From Branchiostoma floridae (taxonomy: Eukaryota; Chordata; Leptocardii; Amphioxiformes; Branchiostomatidae), in the NCBI RefSeq assembly GCF_000003815.2, contig NC_049994.1, positions 13,032,382 through 13,096,381 of the forward strand: a DNA stretch of 64,000 nt. Direction: 5' to 3'. A program made the translations under genes and the position numbers. Under the pieces are notes generated by a model. That model was not told where the DNA came from and did not search any database. It was given only the letters and a program-made list of their open reading frames with translations. Positions 44,652 through 64,000 of this stretch are shown piece by piece. Position 1 is the first letter of the stretch. The number at the start of each line of letters is the position of its first letter.

Positions 44652-45704
44652 AAACATGCCCATCAACTTACTCGGGAGTGGAATCACAAGTTGGAAGAAC
44701 ACGGAAAAGGTTAGGCAAGTAACTAGTGCAGGGGGTCCAGTCTTCCGGGTTACAGAAACAGGATCGAACCAGACTACAAACCTTGTCTCGACAAATGGAA
44801 GGAAAATCATAGGTGGGAGATAGTGCGGTCCAAAAAGGTTACCCACCTCCGTGAAGGGGGTTCTCAAGAGTCAAGTCCAAATCGCATCCCGCATTCGTAT
44901 CCGTACAAGGTGCTCGAGGTCGAAAACACAGAGGGGCGTGATCACATCTTTTACTGTACATCAACATTGGAACCATTTAAAGTTAGGCTCTTTTGATCAT
45001 TGCGAAAGATCAAACAGAAGCTAATCAATGGGGGAAGGAGATAGCAGAACTCTACCTCCACCGGCCCTGATCAGACCTGTATTTCGCAGTTCTTTTGGAC
45101 TCGTATCGTGTGCAAAGTAACCACCATGCCTCGGAGCTTTGCTCTGGCGTTCCCCTCGCCGGCACTATGTATTTAAGCCCCCATGGGGATGAGGGGCCCT
45201 GGTGTTGTTTCAAGCCAAATGTAAATTGTCGGCAATTAAAAGCCTTGAGTATTTTTCATCCCGGGCAAGTAGCCCGCACCAGCATCATAGTCCTATAACA
45301 AGGCATATAATTTGGGTGTCCATACCTGGACTGGGGTGGTGTACAGTAGCCAAGTTTTGCACACACGTTGCCGAAATGACTAAGTAGACGTTAATGTACA
45401 GTAATAGATATGATCACCCCGCTCTCTATGATCTTGACCCCTATCACATAGTACGGAATCGAAAACAGTATACGATCTAGACTTAACTCTTCAGAACTCT
45501 CCTCAACGAAGATAAGTATCCTTTAGGACAACACGACCTCCTGCCTATGATTTTCTTTTCATTTGTTGAGACAACGTTTGTCGTCCAGTCCCATCCCGGT
45601 GCTGCAACCCACAAGGCTGGAGCCCCTGCCCTGGTTACTTGCCTAGCGTTTCCTGTTTTCTTCCTCCTTGCGATTGAACTCCTCAGCAAGTTGATTGACA
45701 TGTT
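44652..45704. mobile_element. Foldback element X, copy 2
   Basis: Inverted arms of about 200 bp (44652-44850 and 45505-45704), starting around aaacatgcccatcaactt, flank a 650-bp core shared with copy 1. Both arms translate to similar peptides (for example RQVT.AG.P and NVVSTNEKKIIG / NLVSTNGRKIIG), which may reflect ancestral coding sequence or simply repeat similarity. No transposase seen; target duplication not determined. Confidence 0.7.
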
Positions 45705-48239
45705 TATGAAAAAGACAATAAATCGTTAAGTAGGCATTTTGTATTCTGTGCTAATCTTGCACCTCATTATGCTTTTTTTGTTAAATTGTTTTGTAACCAT
45801 AATTAAAACAGGTAATGATTTTCGTCGGGCCAAAGAAATTTTGTAGTAAAGTTAAGAGACATAAAAGTGACGCGAAAGATGTTTCAATTTCGTCGTTTCG
45901 TGTTCCAAAGAAAAATGTAAATCCAAAGTGGGATGGAGAGGCTTTCTTCATACTTATGCGTTTATTCCTATATCTATTCAAGGGCCGAAGAGGTTTTTAA
46001 AGTAAAGTCTGAAGAGGTTTTTTAAAAGGCTGAAGAGGTTCTTAAAACTTCTTTCAATGTGAACAATGATTGATGAGAAATAAGTCAATTTGCAAGTGAA
46101 TGTGACGCTGTAATAAAGGCCAATGTCAAATGTCAACTAAAGAGTGCTTCACAGTGTTGATGCGGCGTGCAAAGTCCCCTGGTTGGAATCCTTGCGCTCG
46201 ACTGTTCGGCTGTTGTCACACATCCGGGAAGGGTTGTAGTCCTCAGGACGGGATGCTAAGTCGCAGTCCAATCACTTACAAAATATTGTACTTTATTACG
46301 ACAAAAACAGCTGATATTTGTATATACGATAAAAACTTGATATTTGTATACAAATTCATTCATTCTGTAGGTACAATGGGGTTCTACATACAAGCCATTC
46401 CTAGTTCATATATGGAGGAATGTTCTTTAATAGAAATAAAGAGTCACACAGTATGTACATGTACATCTTTTTTTATTATGTAACAAACTTGAAAGATATT
46501 CCTGGTCCTTTCTGAGACGATCCGGGATATGCCTCAGCATGTTACTATTGCATGATAGATTTATGCAAATGATCAAGTATAGACGACAATATAGTCTAGT
46601 ATTTACCCCTGTTCGGTTCGAGACTCCATGGGTAATACACTTGATTTGATGAACACCATACAGCAACCAAAATATGATTTATTTAAATTTCGTGCAACTA
46701 TCATCCACGGTGCAGACTGATTTTAAAAACAATAAAAACACGCTTAATACGATATTTGTTTGAAAGTTTTTTTTATCGCTCAATGACCACTGCCTCAGTG
46801 GACGTAACTAGGTACGTATGCTACACGGTAAAGAAAGTCACTGTTCAAAATCAGTCTATCCCACATACCAAATATCACAAATCATTTCACAACTTCTTGA
46901 GTTATGCCATGAAACGGTACATAACGCCGCCGCCGCTGCTGCATGCCTGCATTCAGTTCAGCTACATTACGCTTGCGATAGAATTACATACTATAACGTA
47001 CGAAATTACTGTATATATAAGCACGTTTGCAGCGCGCGATATATGGTCTTGTCAGAAGCGCAGAACTGGGTGAAAGATGACGTGGAGAAAGAAGGGTGGG
47101 AGAGGAAGGTTGGGAATAAATTTAAGGTTGTTGAGATAGGACAGGGAGGAGTAAGTAACAAAGCTTGGGTGGGGGAAGGGGTAGAGAGAAGGGTGGGGTA
47201 AAGACGGGTGTGGTAAAGAAGGGTGGGAAAAAGAAGAGATGGGGGGGGGAGTGAAATAAAGGAAGTAATGTGACTTACCTGGTTCTTCTATTCTCAAAGC
47301 GGATGTAAGGATACAGCTCTAGAGGCGAATGATTCAGAGAGTGCAATACTTTAAGGCATAGAAAGGCGTACTTAATGTTGTGATAGCTGGCGAAAAAAAA
47401 AACCCACACAGACTGGGCTGGATCCTTACATCTGCTTGGAGACTAGGTTTCGATGTCTTTGTACCACTGTGGAGCGTCAGGCAGTCAGGAAACATATCAG
47501 CGTTAAGGAGCTGCGTTTTCTCCTTTCTTCCATGGTTTCACACTGGCGATCTGACAAAGAAACAATTATCACAAAAGTTGTCAGCAAATGATCGAGGAAA
47601 ATGGGTGCTAACTACAACTTTATTTACAAGCAGAGGTAAGGATCAAAGATTGCGTTTTACGCGTTTTTGCGATCTTCGGTATGTCCTATTAGTTGTACAC
47701 GCGCACATATTTACTATCACCGGCACAGTGCGTTACCATACTAGAAACAAGGCGTTAAAAATGTGGCAAAATCATTCGTAAAACACAACGACGGATCTTT
47801 TAAATCTGCTTGGAGATTTATTAGTGCAGCAGGTAACTTTTCAAAACAATTAACATCAATGGCTGCAACATCATGAAATCACAATGCGGGAATTGTATTC
47901 GACATGAAATATATAGAGGAATTTTTTGTTAATATGAATGTTTTGATTAAAATGTTCGATCTAAATTATCCCGTCCGTTTCACTATATACTAGTATTCTA
48001 ACACGAACTAGAGAATAGCAGTCCATATGTGAATAACGAGAAAAGAATCATTCAATGCTTGACGATGAAACATGGTCAAGCTACGTAAGGTCCCTTGACC
48101 GTCGTAAGTGCGAACAACAATTGTCAACATGGTGGACAAGTTCGGTTGTCATGACAACATCTCCGAGATCAAAACCCTTTTTACTGATATGCAAATGAAT
48201 GAATACCGAAAGTTATTCCTTCACGACTGTTGATGTAAC
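45705..48239. other. Gene-poor region
   Basis: No supported gene. Contains a short degenerate repeat (gaagaggtttttaaa, 45985-46050), G-rich sequence at 47050-47260, and two isolated same-orientation copies of the ATCTGCTTGGAGA motif (47430-47443, 47803-47818). Confidence 0.4.
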
Positions 48240-49135
48240 CTATTTCAAATCGTATCTTGGCAACATTGCTCGTGCAACGGCGAGCAAATTCAATAGTACT
48301 AACTGTAACGACATAGGAAAAAGTTGACCGTGGGTTGAATCGAAAATCTGAAAACCCTTCCCTACCTGTTACCTAACTGTATACTCGAAGCAGCATTCCA
48401 TCAATTTGCATAACAAAACAACTTTGTATTTGGACAAGCACGTGCGCGAGTGCACCCATCCAACGTAATTACAACTGGCTGCAGTTTAATAGAGAGGAAT
48501 TTGTCTTTTAAAACTCGTTCGGAAATGTTCTACTCAGACCCTGAACAAGAAGATAGATTGTGGACATGTAACGACCGTGTAATGGCGTGCAAATTCAATT
48601 CACTAAACGACATAGGAAAAAGCTGACCGTAGATTGACTTGAAAAATTAAAAGTCCTTCCCTACCTATATTCGAAGTAGCATTCCACTATTTGCATATCA
48701 AAACAAGTTGGCATTTGGAGAAGAACGTGCGCGCGTGCGCCCCTCCAACGTAATTACGTCTGGCTGCAGTTTAATAGAAAGGAATTTGTCTTTTAAAACG
48801 CGTTCGAAAATATTCTACTGACACGCTGAACAAGAAGATGAATTGTGGACATGTAACGACCGTGTAATGGCGTGCAAATTCACTAGTTCACTAAACGACA
48901 TAGGAAAAAGTTGACCGTGGATTGACTTCAAAATTTAAAAGTCCTTCCCTACCTATACTCGAAGTAGCATTCCACGAATTAGCATATCAAAGCAACCTCG
49001 AATTAGGAGATGCACGTGCGTCCCTACAACTTTAATAACTACAAATGGCTGCAGTTAGAAAGGAAGTTGTCTTTTAAAACACATTCGGAAATGTTCTACT
49101 GACACGCTGAACAAGAAGATAAATAGTGGAATTGC
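48240..49135. repeat. Tandem repeat of about 290-300 bp, three copies
   Basis: The block gacataggaaaaagttgacc recurs at 48310, 48609 and 48897 (spacings 299 and 288), together with ggctgcagtttaatagaaag and ttgtcttttaaaac blocks. Copies are diverged by small indels. No coding capacity. Confidence 0.85.
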
Positions 49136-50321
49136 TTCTTACTTGTTCTGAGGGAAGCAGAATGAAGTGCTGACATTGTTTGACCCGGACTTCGCGTCGA
49201 AGTAGGAGACTGGGTGCGTTGCACGTGTGTCCGCTTGCCAATGAAAACAAAGAATGCCCATTAGAAAAATACACAACGCAACATTTACAGTTTCCGAAGA
49301 ATGCGTGGCTACAATGAAATACTTGTTGGAAATGAAGTCTCTAGACGTCTCAGACTGGAGTTCATGTAATAACCAACACAATTTCTCTACCCCCTAGAAG
49401 TGACGCATTCGTCTTCTTCTTTCTTCCTCTTCTTCTTAGAAAAATGCACCGTCTTGTTTACTTGAGCTATTTGCCCAAAGTTTCAATTTCTAACCATTCA
49501 GGGAAACACCCAAGACATGAAAATTGTACAGCTGGGATTACATTAAGTCGACGATATTCTTTTCAAAAACAAAACTAGGCGCTTCATTTTTGTGTAAAAA
49601 CGAAAAGAAAATTTTTTAGGCTTCAAGCTTACCTGCCTGGCACTGCACGCTCACGGTGTCCCACTTTTGAATCCGGAGTAATCCAACGGTTCATCCAAGC
49701 TCCTCACGAAACTTTGTCCGTCCATCATTGCCCACGCTGTTCCAGAAGCTTTTCCCCGCAATATTTGTGGAAAACATCCGCGAAAATGTGGAGAAAATGT
49801 ACATTTTTTAGACATTTTGGGAGCTGAAATTTTGAAAACGGCACGTCCACAGACCACGCTTCGGAAAGAATTCAGCACCTGGTGAACCTGGTGGCACCGT
49901 GGCGGGAAATTTGAATATCACGTGACGTGATTGGACAAGGGGCGGGCGTGATTGGCTCACTAAGGATGATTGAGTCAAATAACTTTATGACATTCTTACA
50001 ACTTACAAGGTGATCTTACGTAAATACATTATATATTATCTCTGCACTTTTATCCCATTGGGTCAAAGCAAGGAACTCGTGTAAGTCTGATTAAGCGAAA
50101 AATAAAACTTTGTTGTTGTTTTTGTGGTTGTAAAACAACTTTGGATATATCACAGGATATATCCATGCAAGCAGTTTCTGATATGATAAAGTTATGATGT
50201 TATGCAAATTAGGCGAATCTGATAACATTCTTGGTGAAGGTATATGGGTCGTCGGAACTTTTGTTCAATTGTTCCTTTCATTCTTCCATTTATATCATTC
50301 ACTAAATCATCATTTGTTCAT
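49136..50321. other. Intergenic region, nothing recognised
   Basis: No supported exon or terminal-repeat pair. CpG-containing sequence near 49640-49940 could be a promoter, but no adjoining coding exon was found. Confidence 0.35.
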
Positions 50322-50327
50322 CATACC

Positions 50328-51380
50328 CACCCCCACCTAACTCCTTCTGCTTTTCCCCCTACCCGTTCTCCTTTTCCCCCGGACTTCCCCTTAACCCCCG
50401 CTGTACTTCTGCTGTGCCCCCGTCCTTCTTCTTGGCCCCCGGTGTAATTCTGCTTGCCCCCCGCCCTTCTGCTTAACCCCCAATGGCCGCCGTCAACCCG
50501 AATTTCACGTAGTCGACACGAAAATCGTTCAGAAAGCAACAATCACGGTCGCGCCACGGAACATAAAATAAACTATTCTCTGGGACACATTCTGGCCACC
50601 TTTCTGCTGAAGAGGCGTTTCAGTACTCCTTCCCCAGTNNNNNNNNNNNNNNNNNNNNNNNNNNNNNNNNNNNNNNNNNNNNNNNNNNNNNNNNNNNNNN
50701 NNNNNNNNNNNNNNNNNNNNNNNNNNNNNNNNNNNNNNNNNNNNNNNNNNNNNNNNNNNNNNNNNNNNNNNNNNNNNNNNNNNNNNNNNNNNNNNNNNNN
50801 NNNNNNNNNNNNNNNNNNNNNNNNNNNNNNNNNNNNNNNNNNNNNNNNNNNNNNNNNNNNNNNNNNGCACATGTATTCTCGAGATTGCGCTCGATTTTTT
50901 CGACTCCACGTGGTACAGAGGTGCCCAGGTCTGTTTGCCATACCATAGGCTATATGAGACCGTGTATCGTTGCCGTGCAGGGTGTTAGGCACGACTTTCG
51001 TGTGAGTACCCAATGCTGACCGGGCGGATACATACGCCCTTCACCGAGAGGGCGAGCTTTTTCAGTTCAGACTGGGAAGGAGTTGTGAAACGCCACTCGG
51101 CAGAAAGGTGGCCCAGAATGTGTCCTAGAGAATAGGCTATTTCATGTTCCGTGGCGCGACCGTGATTGTTGCTTTCTGAACGATTTTCGTGTCGACTACG
51201 TGAAATTCGGGTTGACGGCGGCCATTGGGGGTTAAGCAGAAGGGCGGGGGGCAAGCAGAATTACACCGGGGGCCAAGAAGAAGGACGGGGACACAGCAGA
51301 AGTACAGCGGGGGTTAAGGAGAAGTCCGGGGGAAAAGGAGAACGGGTAGGGGGAAAAGCAGAAGGAGTTAGGTGGGGGTG
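50328..51380. mobile_element. Non-autonomous transposon with 310-bp near-perfect inverted arms
   Basis: Arms start CACCCCCACCTAACTCC (50328) and end in its reverse complement at 51380. Each is about 310 bp, with C/T-rich tandem blocks (ccccnncttctgctt) then a unique stretch (gtcaacccgaatttcacgta). CATACC is duplicated at 50322-50327 and 51381-51386. The centre holds a 228-N gap (50639-50866) and about 190 bp of unique sequence, so a transposase could be missing from the assembly. Superfamily not assigned. Confidence 0.8.
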
Positions 51381-51550
51381 CATACCGTGCATTTCATTTA
51401 TCAAGCGAAGGCGTTCATTTCTTCATGCATTCTTTGATATAATGCACTGGTTTCTCAGTGAACGGATTATTCAATACAAACACCAATGATATAGTTTCAC
51501 AGCTTTTATTCACATCAAATAACATAACATGTATGGTGATACATAATAAG

Positions 51551-51764
51551 TAATCTCCAAGCAGATTATCCTACAATGGCATATGATAGTACCAAACTGG
51601 CCAAGGAGTGTAGTCAGCCAAGAGGTGTCCATTTGCCATATAGGAGCCAAACGCACTCCCAGGCCGGCTTGACTCCTCTGCCAGCTTTTAGTACACATGT
51701 ACTACTTGTATCTTATGCTACCCTAGATATGATGATGATGCTACCCTAGGATCTGCTTGGAGCA
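51551..51764. mobile_element. MITE-like element beside the SMARCE1 first exon
   Basis: AATCTCCAAGCAGATTATCC at 51552-51571 and the inverted AGGATCTGCTTGGAGC at 51748-51763 form imperfect terminal inverted repeats of the family also seen near 1338 and 23098. It abuts the presumed transcription start of SMARCE1. Confidence 0.45.
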
Positions 51765-51769
51765 TGCAG

Positions 51770-51867
51770 GGCTGCCGACTGGCGGACATGTTAAGAACTG
51801 CAACACACGCGGAGATTTGTGGGATAGCTACTGCCGCTATTCCGCTCCTTGGTGATTTTGTGGGAAG
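51770..51867 (+). other. SMARCE1: Probable non-coding first exon of SMARCE1
   Basis: CpG-containing sequence ending in a strong donor (tgggaag then gtaagt, GT at 51868). The next exon (52908) carries the start codon, so this exon would be 5' untranslated. The start coordinate is a guess; no TATA box. Confidence 0.45.
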
Positions 51868-52793
51868 GTAAGTCGAGATTTTCGGCTACTTTTGTGCGTA
51901 TTTTTGACTAAGGTCAGGATAGATTCAGCAATGGTGACTTATTGATGTCAGTAGAAGACTTTTGAGTAGATTTTCTGGTGTTTTGGCGGAAAGGTATGCG
52001 GAAAGCCCCGTAGCTAACGGTACGATCAGAACAAAAGATTTGGGCCGGTGGGGAGGGGGGCATGCATGCAAGCACCTTTTGTGATACTATCAAAATATCT
52101 TTTGATTTTAGTTACTATACCGTATACGTCAAGATAATCAACTTTTTGACAATATCTATGTGTTTGGATCATGACTTGATAACATTGGCTACCAAATTTA
52201 GAAGAGAAAGAGACTTATACATTATAATAGGTGACATGCAGCAGCAGTAAAGTAGAAGCTAGCCGGCATGGGACAAAGCCAAAGGAGCTTTTATTTTTGC
52301 CAACCAGGAGACATAGAAAACACATTAAGCTGTCTTAAAACAAGTTACTGAATACCGTCATGATCACTGTAAGTGTAGATCTAAATTTATAGTGCCATGA
52401 TGTGTAGAGGTAGCTGCAAAAATAGCCTGAGGCTATAATTTGTATAATTTGGTTCCATATATTGATATTTTTTATTGCTTTGATGGCAGAATATTGAATA
52501 CACATGTATTAGTCTGGAAGCAGAGAAATGCGATTTATGCATTCACTTGAAATGTAGTCAAGGGTACTAATTGGGTCTAAATCACAGTCATTGTCACAGC
52601 ATGGTAATACGGTTCAAAAAGGCATTCTGAAGTACATTGAAGAAATATTCATTCTCCAAAATAATGCAGGGAGTAAGAAACAAATGTTTCAATCATGGGG
52701 ACAGAGGGCTCATGTTAGCTCTAGAGCCGAGGAGTTGGGCTGTATAGGCCCTGGAAACAGTCTAGTAGTATCCAGGCTATCATTGAGGCAAAC

Positions 52794-52850
52794 TGGAGAT
52801 AGAAATTCTATCTCCTGGAATCCATCTATTCTGAATAGATGGATTCCAGG
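52794..52850. repeat. Two adjacent short palindromes in SMARCE1 intron
   Basis: A hairpin of GGAGATAGA and TCTATCTCC (3-base loop) is immediately followed by a longer perfect palindrome around CCTGGAATCCATCTATTC. Possibly the decayed end of a foldback element. Confidence 0.6.
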
Positions 52851-52959
52851 CTAACAGAACTCAGCTTTGAACTTGAAAGGGTCCCTGATTTCTGTTCTTC
52901 TCCGCAGGTTTCAGCACAGAGACCTTTCCCTTCTACTGGTGCAGGTTTACAGCCAAGTT

Positions 52960-62179
<9,220 letters not shown>

Positions 62180-64000
62180 GTAAGGGGGTGTTGTGTGCTC
62201 TCAGGCTATCCCACACCACACCAATTTGTGTCCTTGGTTCATGGATATTTCAAACCAGAAATATTTAGGTGATTCTTCAATAATAGCCTGAACGCTGTTT
62301 AGAGGCTATACCCACAAAACTGGAAACGTCAGCCCAGTTAGCTGAGCTATCTCAAGGTACATTGACTAGACTGCGAGTATGGTCTTGTATGGGAGCTGTT
62401 TTCTTCTTGCCTTTTAGCTCCATTTTCGGTTTGAAATTTCCACAAACCAATTACCAAAGACACAAATTGGTGCCGTTATGTTCTTTCAGTTTGGCACTAT
62501 TTTTTCTAATCCAAGAATCATCAAGTTATATTGGTATGACTCTATTGATGTTGGGGTTGTTCGATAAAGAATTCAGTCAAAATGCTCTGGAGCATATGTA
62601 TATGCAGAAAGGAAAATATTTGATGTCTGTTTTTTTTGTACTTTGGTATATTTTGGTTGGTGATCCTGTACTGTTTGATAGGTTTTTCATGTACTGCACT
62701 ATTTTGGATTGTATTGTGTGATATCAATGTTCTTGAAAAGAAATACACGAATGCCAAGAATTTTGCTAGAAGAATAACCCTTGATCCCATTTTAAAATAC
62801 AAGATGAATTTTCATTTTTGACCCATCAACCCCGACCTTTATCATTTCATGTGACCTGACATTGACCCTTAACCTGCATGTGCATCCAATCTTAAATGTA
62901 GATACCTTTTTCTCTCTATACCAGCTTTTCTATTCCTCCATGCTCCATTCTTATATGAGTACATATAAGTTGTAGCTGTGTACCAATTTTGACATTGACT
63001 CCATAGTCTAATGTTAGTTAGACATGGCTGATGGCCTTTCATTTCTTTCACATGCATGTACAACCTTCTCCCATTAATATATCTTGTTCTTTCTATACCA
63101 GCCTTTCTATCCCTCTATGCTCTATCCTTGCATGAGTACATATAAATAGGATTATGTATAAAATTTCAATTAAGACTAACTTAAATGTCAGTGTGTTAAA
63201 CATTAGCTGTCAGCCTTTCCTTTATTTTGCCTGCAAATGCATGTATATCTATATGAAGATTTCAGGCACTGCACATTTTGTTGCACAGTATTACATGTTT
63301 CCTCTATGCTGTTTCTTGCATGCCTTCAATTTTACTACAGCCTCAAAACTTCATGTATTTAGCATTTGATATGTAAAAGACATTTCAGCTTACCCATTTT
63401 CCAAACTCTCATCTGCCCATGTCATTGTTACTGATATCCACACTCAAGTCATGCATTTTGTGTCTTTGTGTCAGCTTTTCCACGCCATACCATCTTTCCT
63501 GGTCCCACCTTTTTTTTTGCAACTCCTCAGGGACAGAGCCTTTGCTTCTATCAAGGAGGTTGAAAAAAGGAACCTCCTTGCTTCTATCAGTTTGTAAATG
63601 GTGATAGAGTCTACAGGTTTCTTCCAAACTGACCTCATCTTTTCTTCCAGCCTCTGATATTATGAAACAGAGATGGTTATCATCCTGCTCTTCTGTTTTC
63701 CGTAGCTGTGAGCATCAACTGACTACATAATGGACATTTCACACTTTTTGGCAAGAACTCAGGGGTGGAGGCATTTTAGATACTATCATCAAATAGATTG
63801 TGTATCTTCTTGTGTGCACCACTTTATAGTTTTTGCAGCATATAGATGCCTTTAATATGAAAACAATGCAATGAATATATTCATGGTCAGTTGCTGCTCT
63901 CAGATGTATTTTCACTGTATCACTTATTTTCATGGTGAAGTTAAAGCATTCAACATTGGTGGAAACAATTTCAGCAATGTGCACATAAACTTGTATTCTC
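62180..64000 (+). other. SMARCE1 intron to window end, with a 177-bp tandem duplicate
   Basis: No further SMARCE1 exon recognised (the conserved FSMKH and coiled-coil exons are not here). A diverged tandem duplicate (ctataccagc...tatgctc...atgagtacatata) lies at 62890-63160 with 177-bp spacing. Confidence 0.5.

Noticed and set aside
46130-46483. 117-codon plus-strand frame
   Set aside because: Only the first part has mixed composition; no domain, splice context or neighbouring exon found.
50454-51013. Open frames crossing the 228-N gap
   Set aside because: Continuity through N is meaningless, and the flanks are inverted transposon arms giving mirrored peptides.

Overview
This is eukaryotic, animal nuclear DNA. 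Genes are split by short GT-AG introns, intergenic distances are a few kb, and there are six assembly gaps (N runs at 1353-1452, 16460-16559, 29219-29318, 34460-34559, 39797-40119, 50639-50866). Gene content (a TBRG4/FASTKD4 orthologue, a SMARCE1/BAF57 orthologue, secreted WAP/Kunitz/NTR and thyroglobulin type-1 proteins) and the very heavy load of DNA transposons, foldback elements and minisatellites fit an invertebrate chordate, most likely a lancelet (Branchiostoma). That taxonomic call is an inference; no database was searched.

Layout. 1-5.4 kb: complete seven-exon TBRG4 gene (+). 6.0-8.9 kb: six-exon gene for an unrecognised, probably secreted 302-residue protein (+). 9.6-16.3 kb: a 26-bp minisatellite split by a nest of transposons, including an intact pogo-family element with an uninterrupted 581-residue transposase (-). 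16.5-18.7 kb: two-domain thyroglobulin type-1 protein (+, 5' end lost in a gap). 19.4-19.6 kb: possible last exon of an unidentified minus-strand membrane-anchored protein. 20.9-27.6 kb: secreted WAP-Kunitz-NTR protein (+) whose signal-peptide exon is tandemly duplicated. 27.9-28.9 kb: convergent two-exon gene for a 92-residue secreted peptide precursor with a run of eight arginines (-).

29.3-41.1 kb is the most striking part. It is one giant inverted repeat (arms about 5.2-6.6 kb) made of the same ordered modules on both sides: a 27-bp minisatellite, a short spacer, a 41-bp minisatellite, a 1.4-kb near-identical non-repetitive segment, and a 32-bp minisatellite meeting at an assembly gap. 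It abuts a family of smaller foldback elements (41.1-45.7 kb), one copy of which is interrupted by a 1.09-kb transposon with a clean empty-site comparison in the other copy. 45.7-51.8 kb is gene-poor and holds tandem repeats and a 1.05-kb inverted-arm transposon.

51.8 kb to the end: 5' two thirds of SMARCE1 (+), from a non-coding first exon through the HMG box to the start of the coiled-coil region. The gene runs off the window. It has a possible alternative first exon and a tandemly duplicated HMG-box exon.

The genes are not an operon. The three or four secreted-protein genes between 6 and 29 kb form a cluster of extracellular products (protease-inhibitor folds plus a cationic peptide). Two housekeeping genes, mitochondrial RNA metabolism and BAF chromatin remodelling, lie at the edges.
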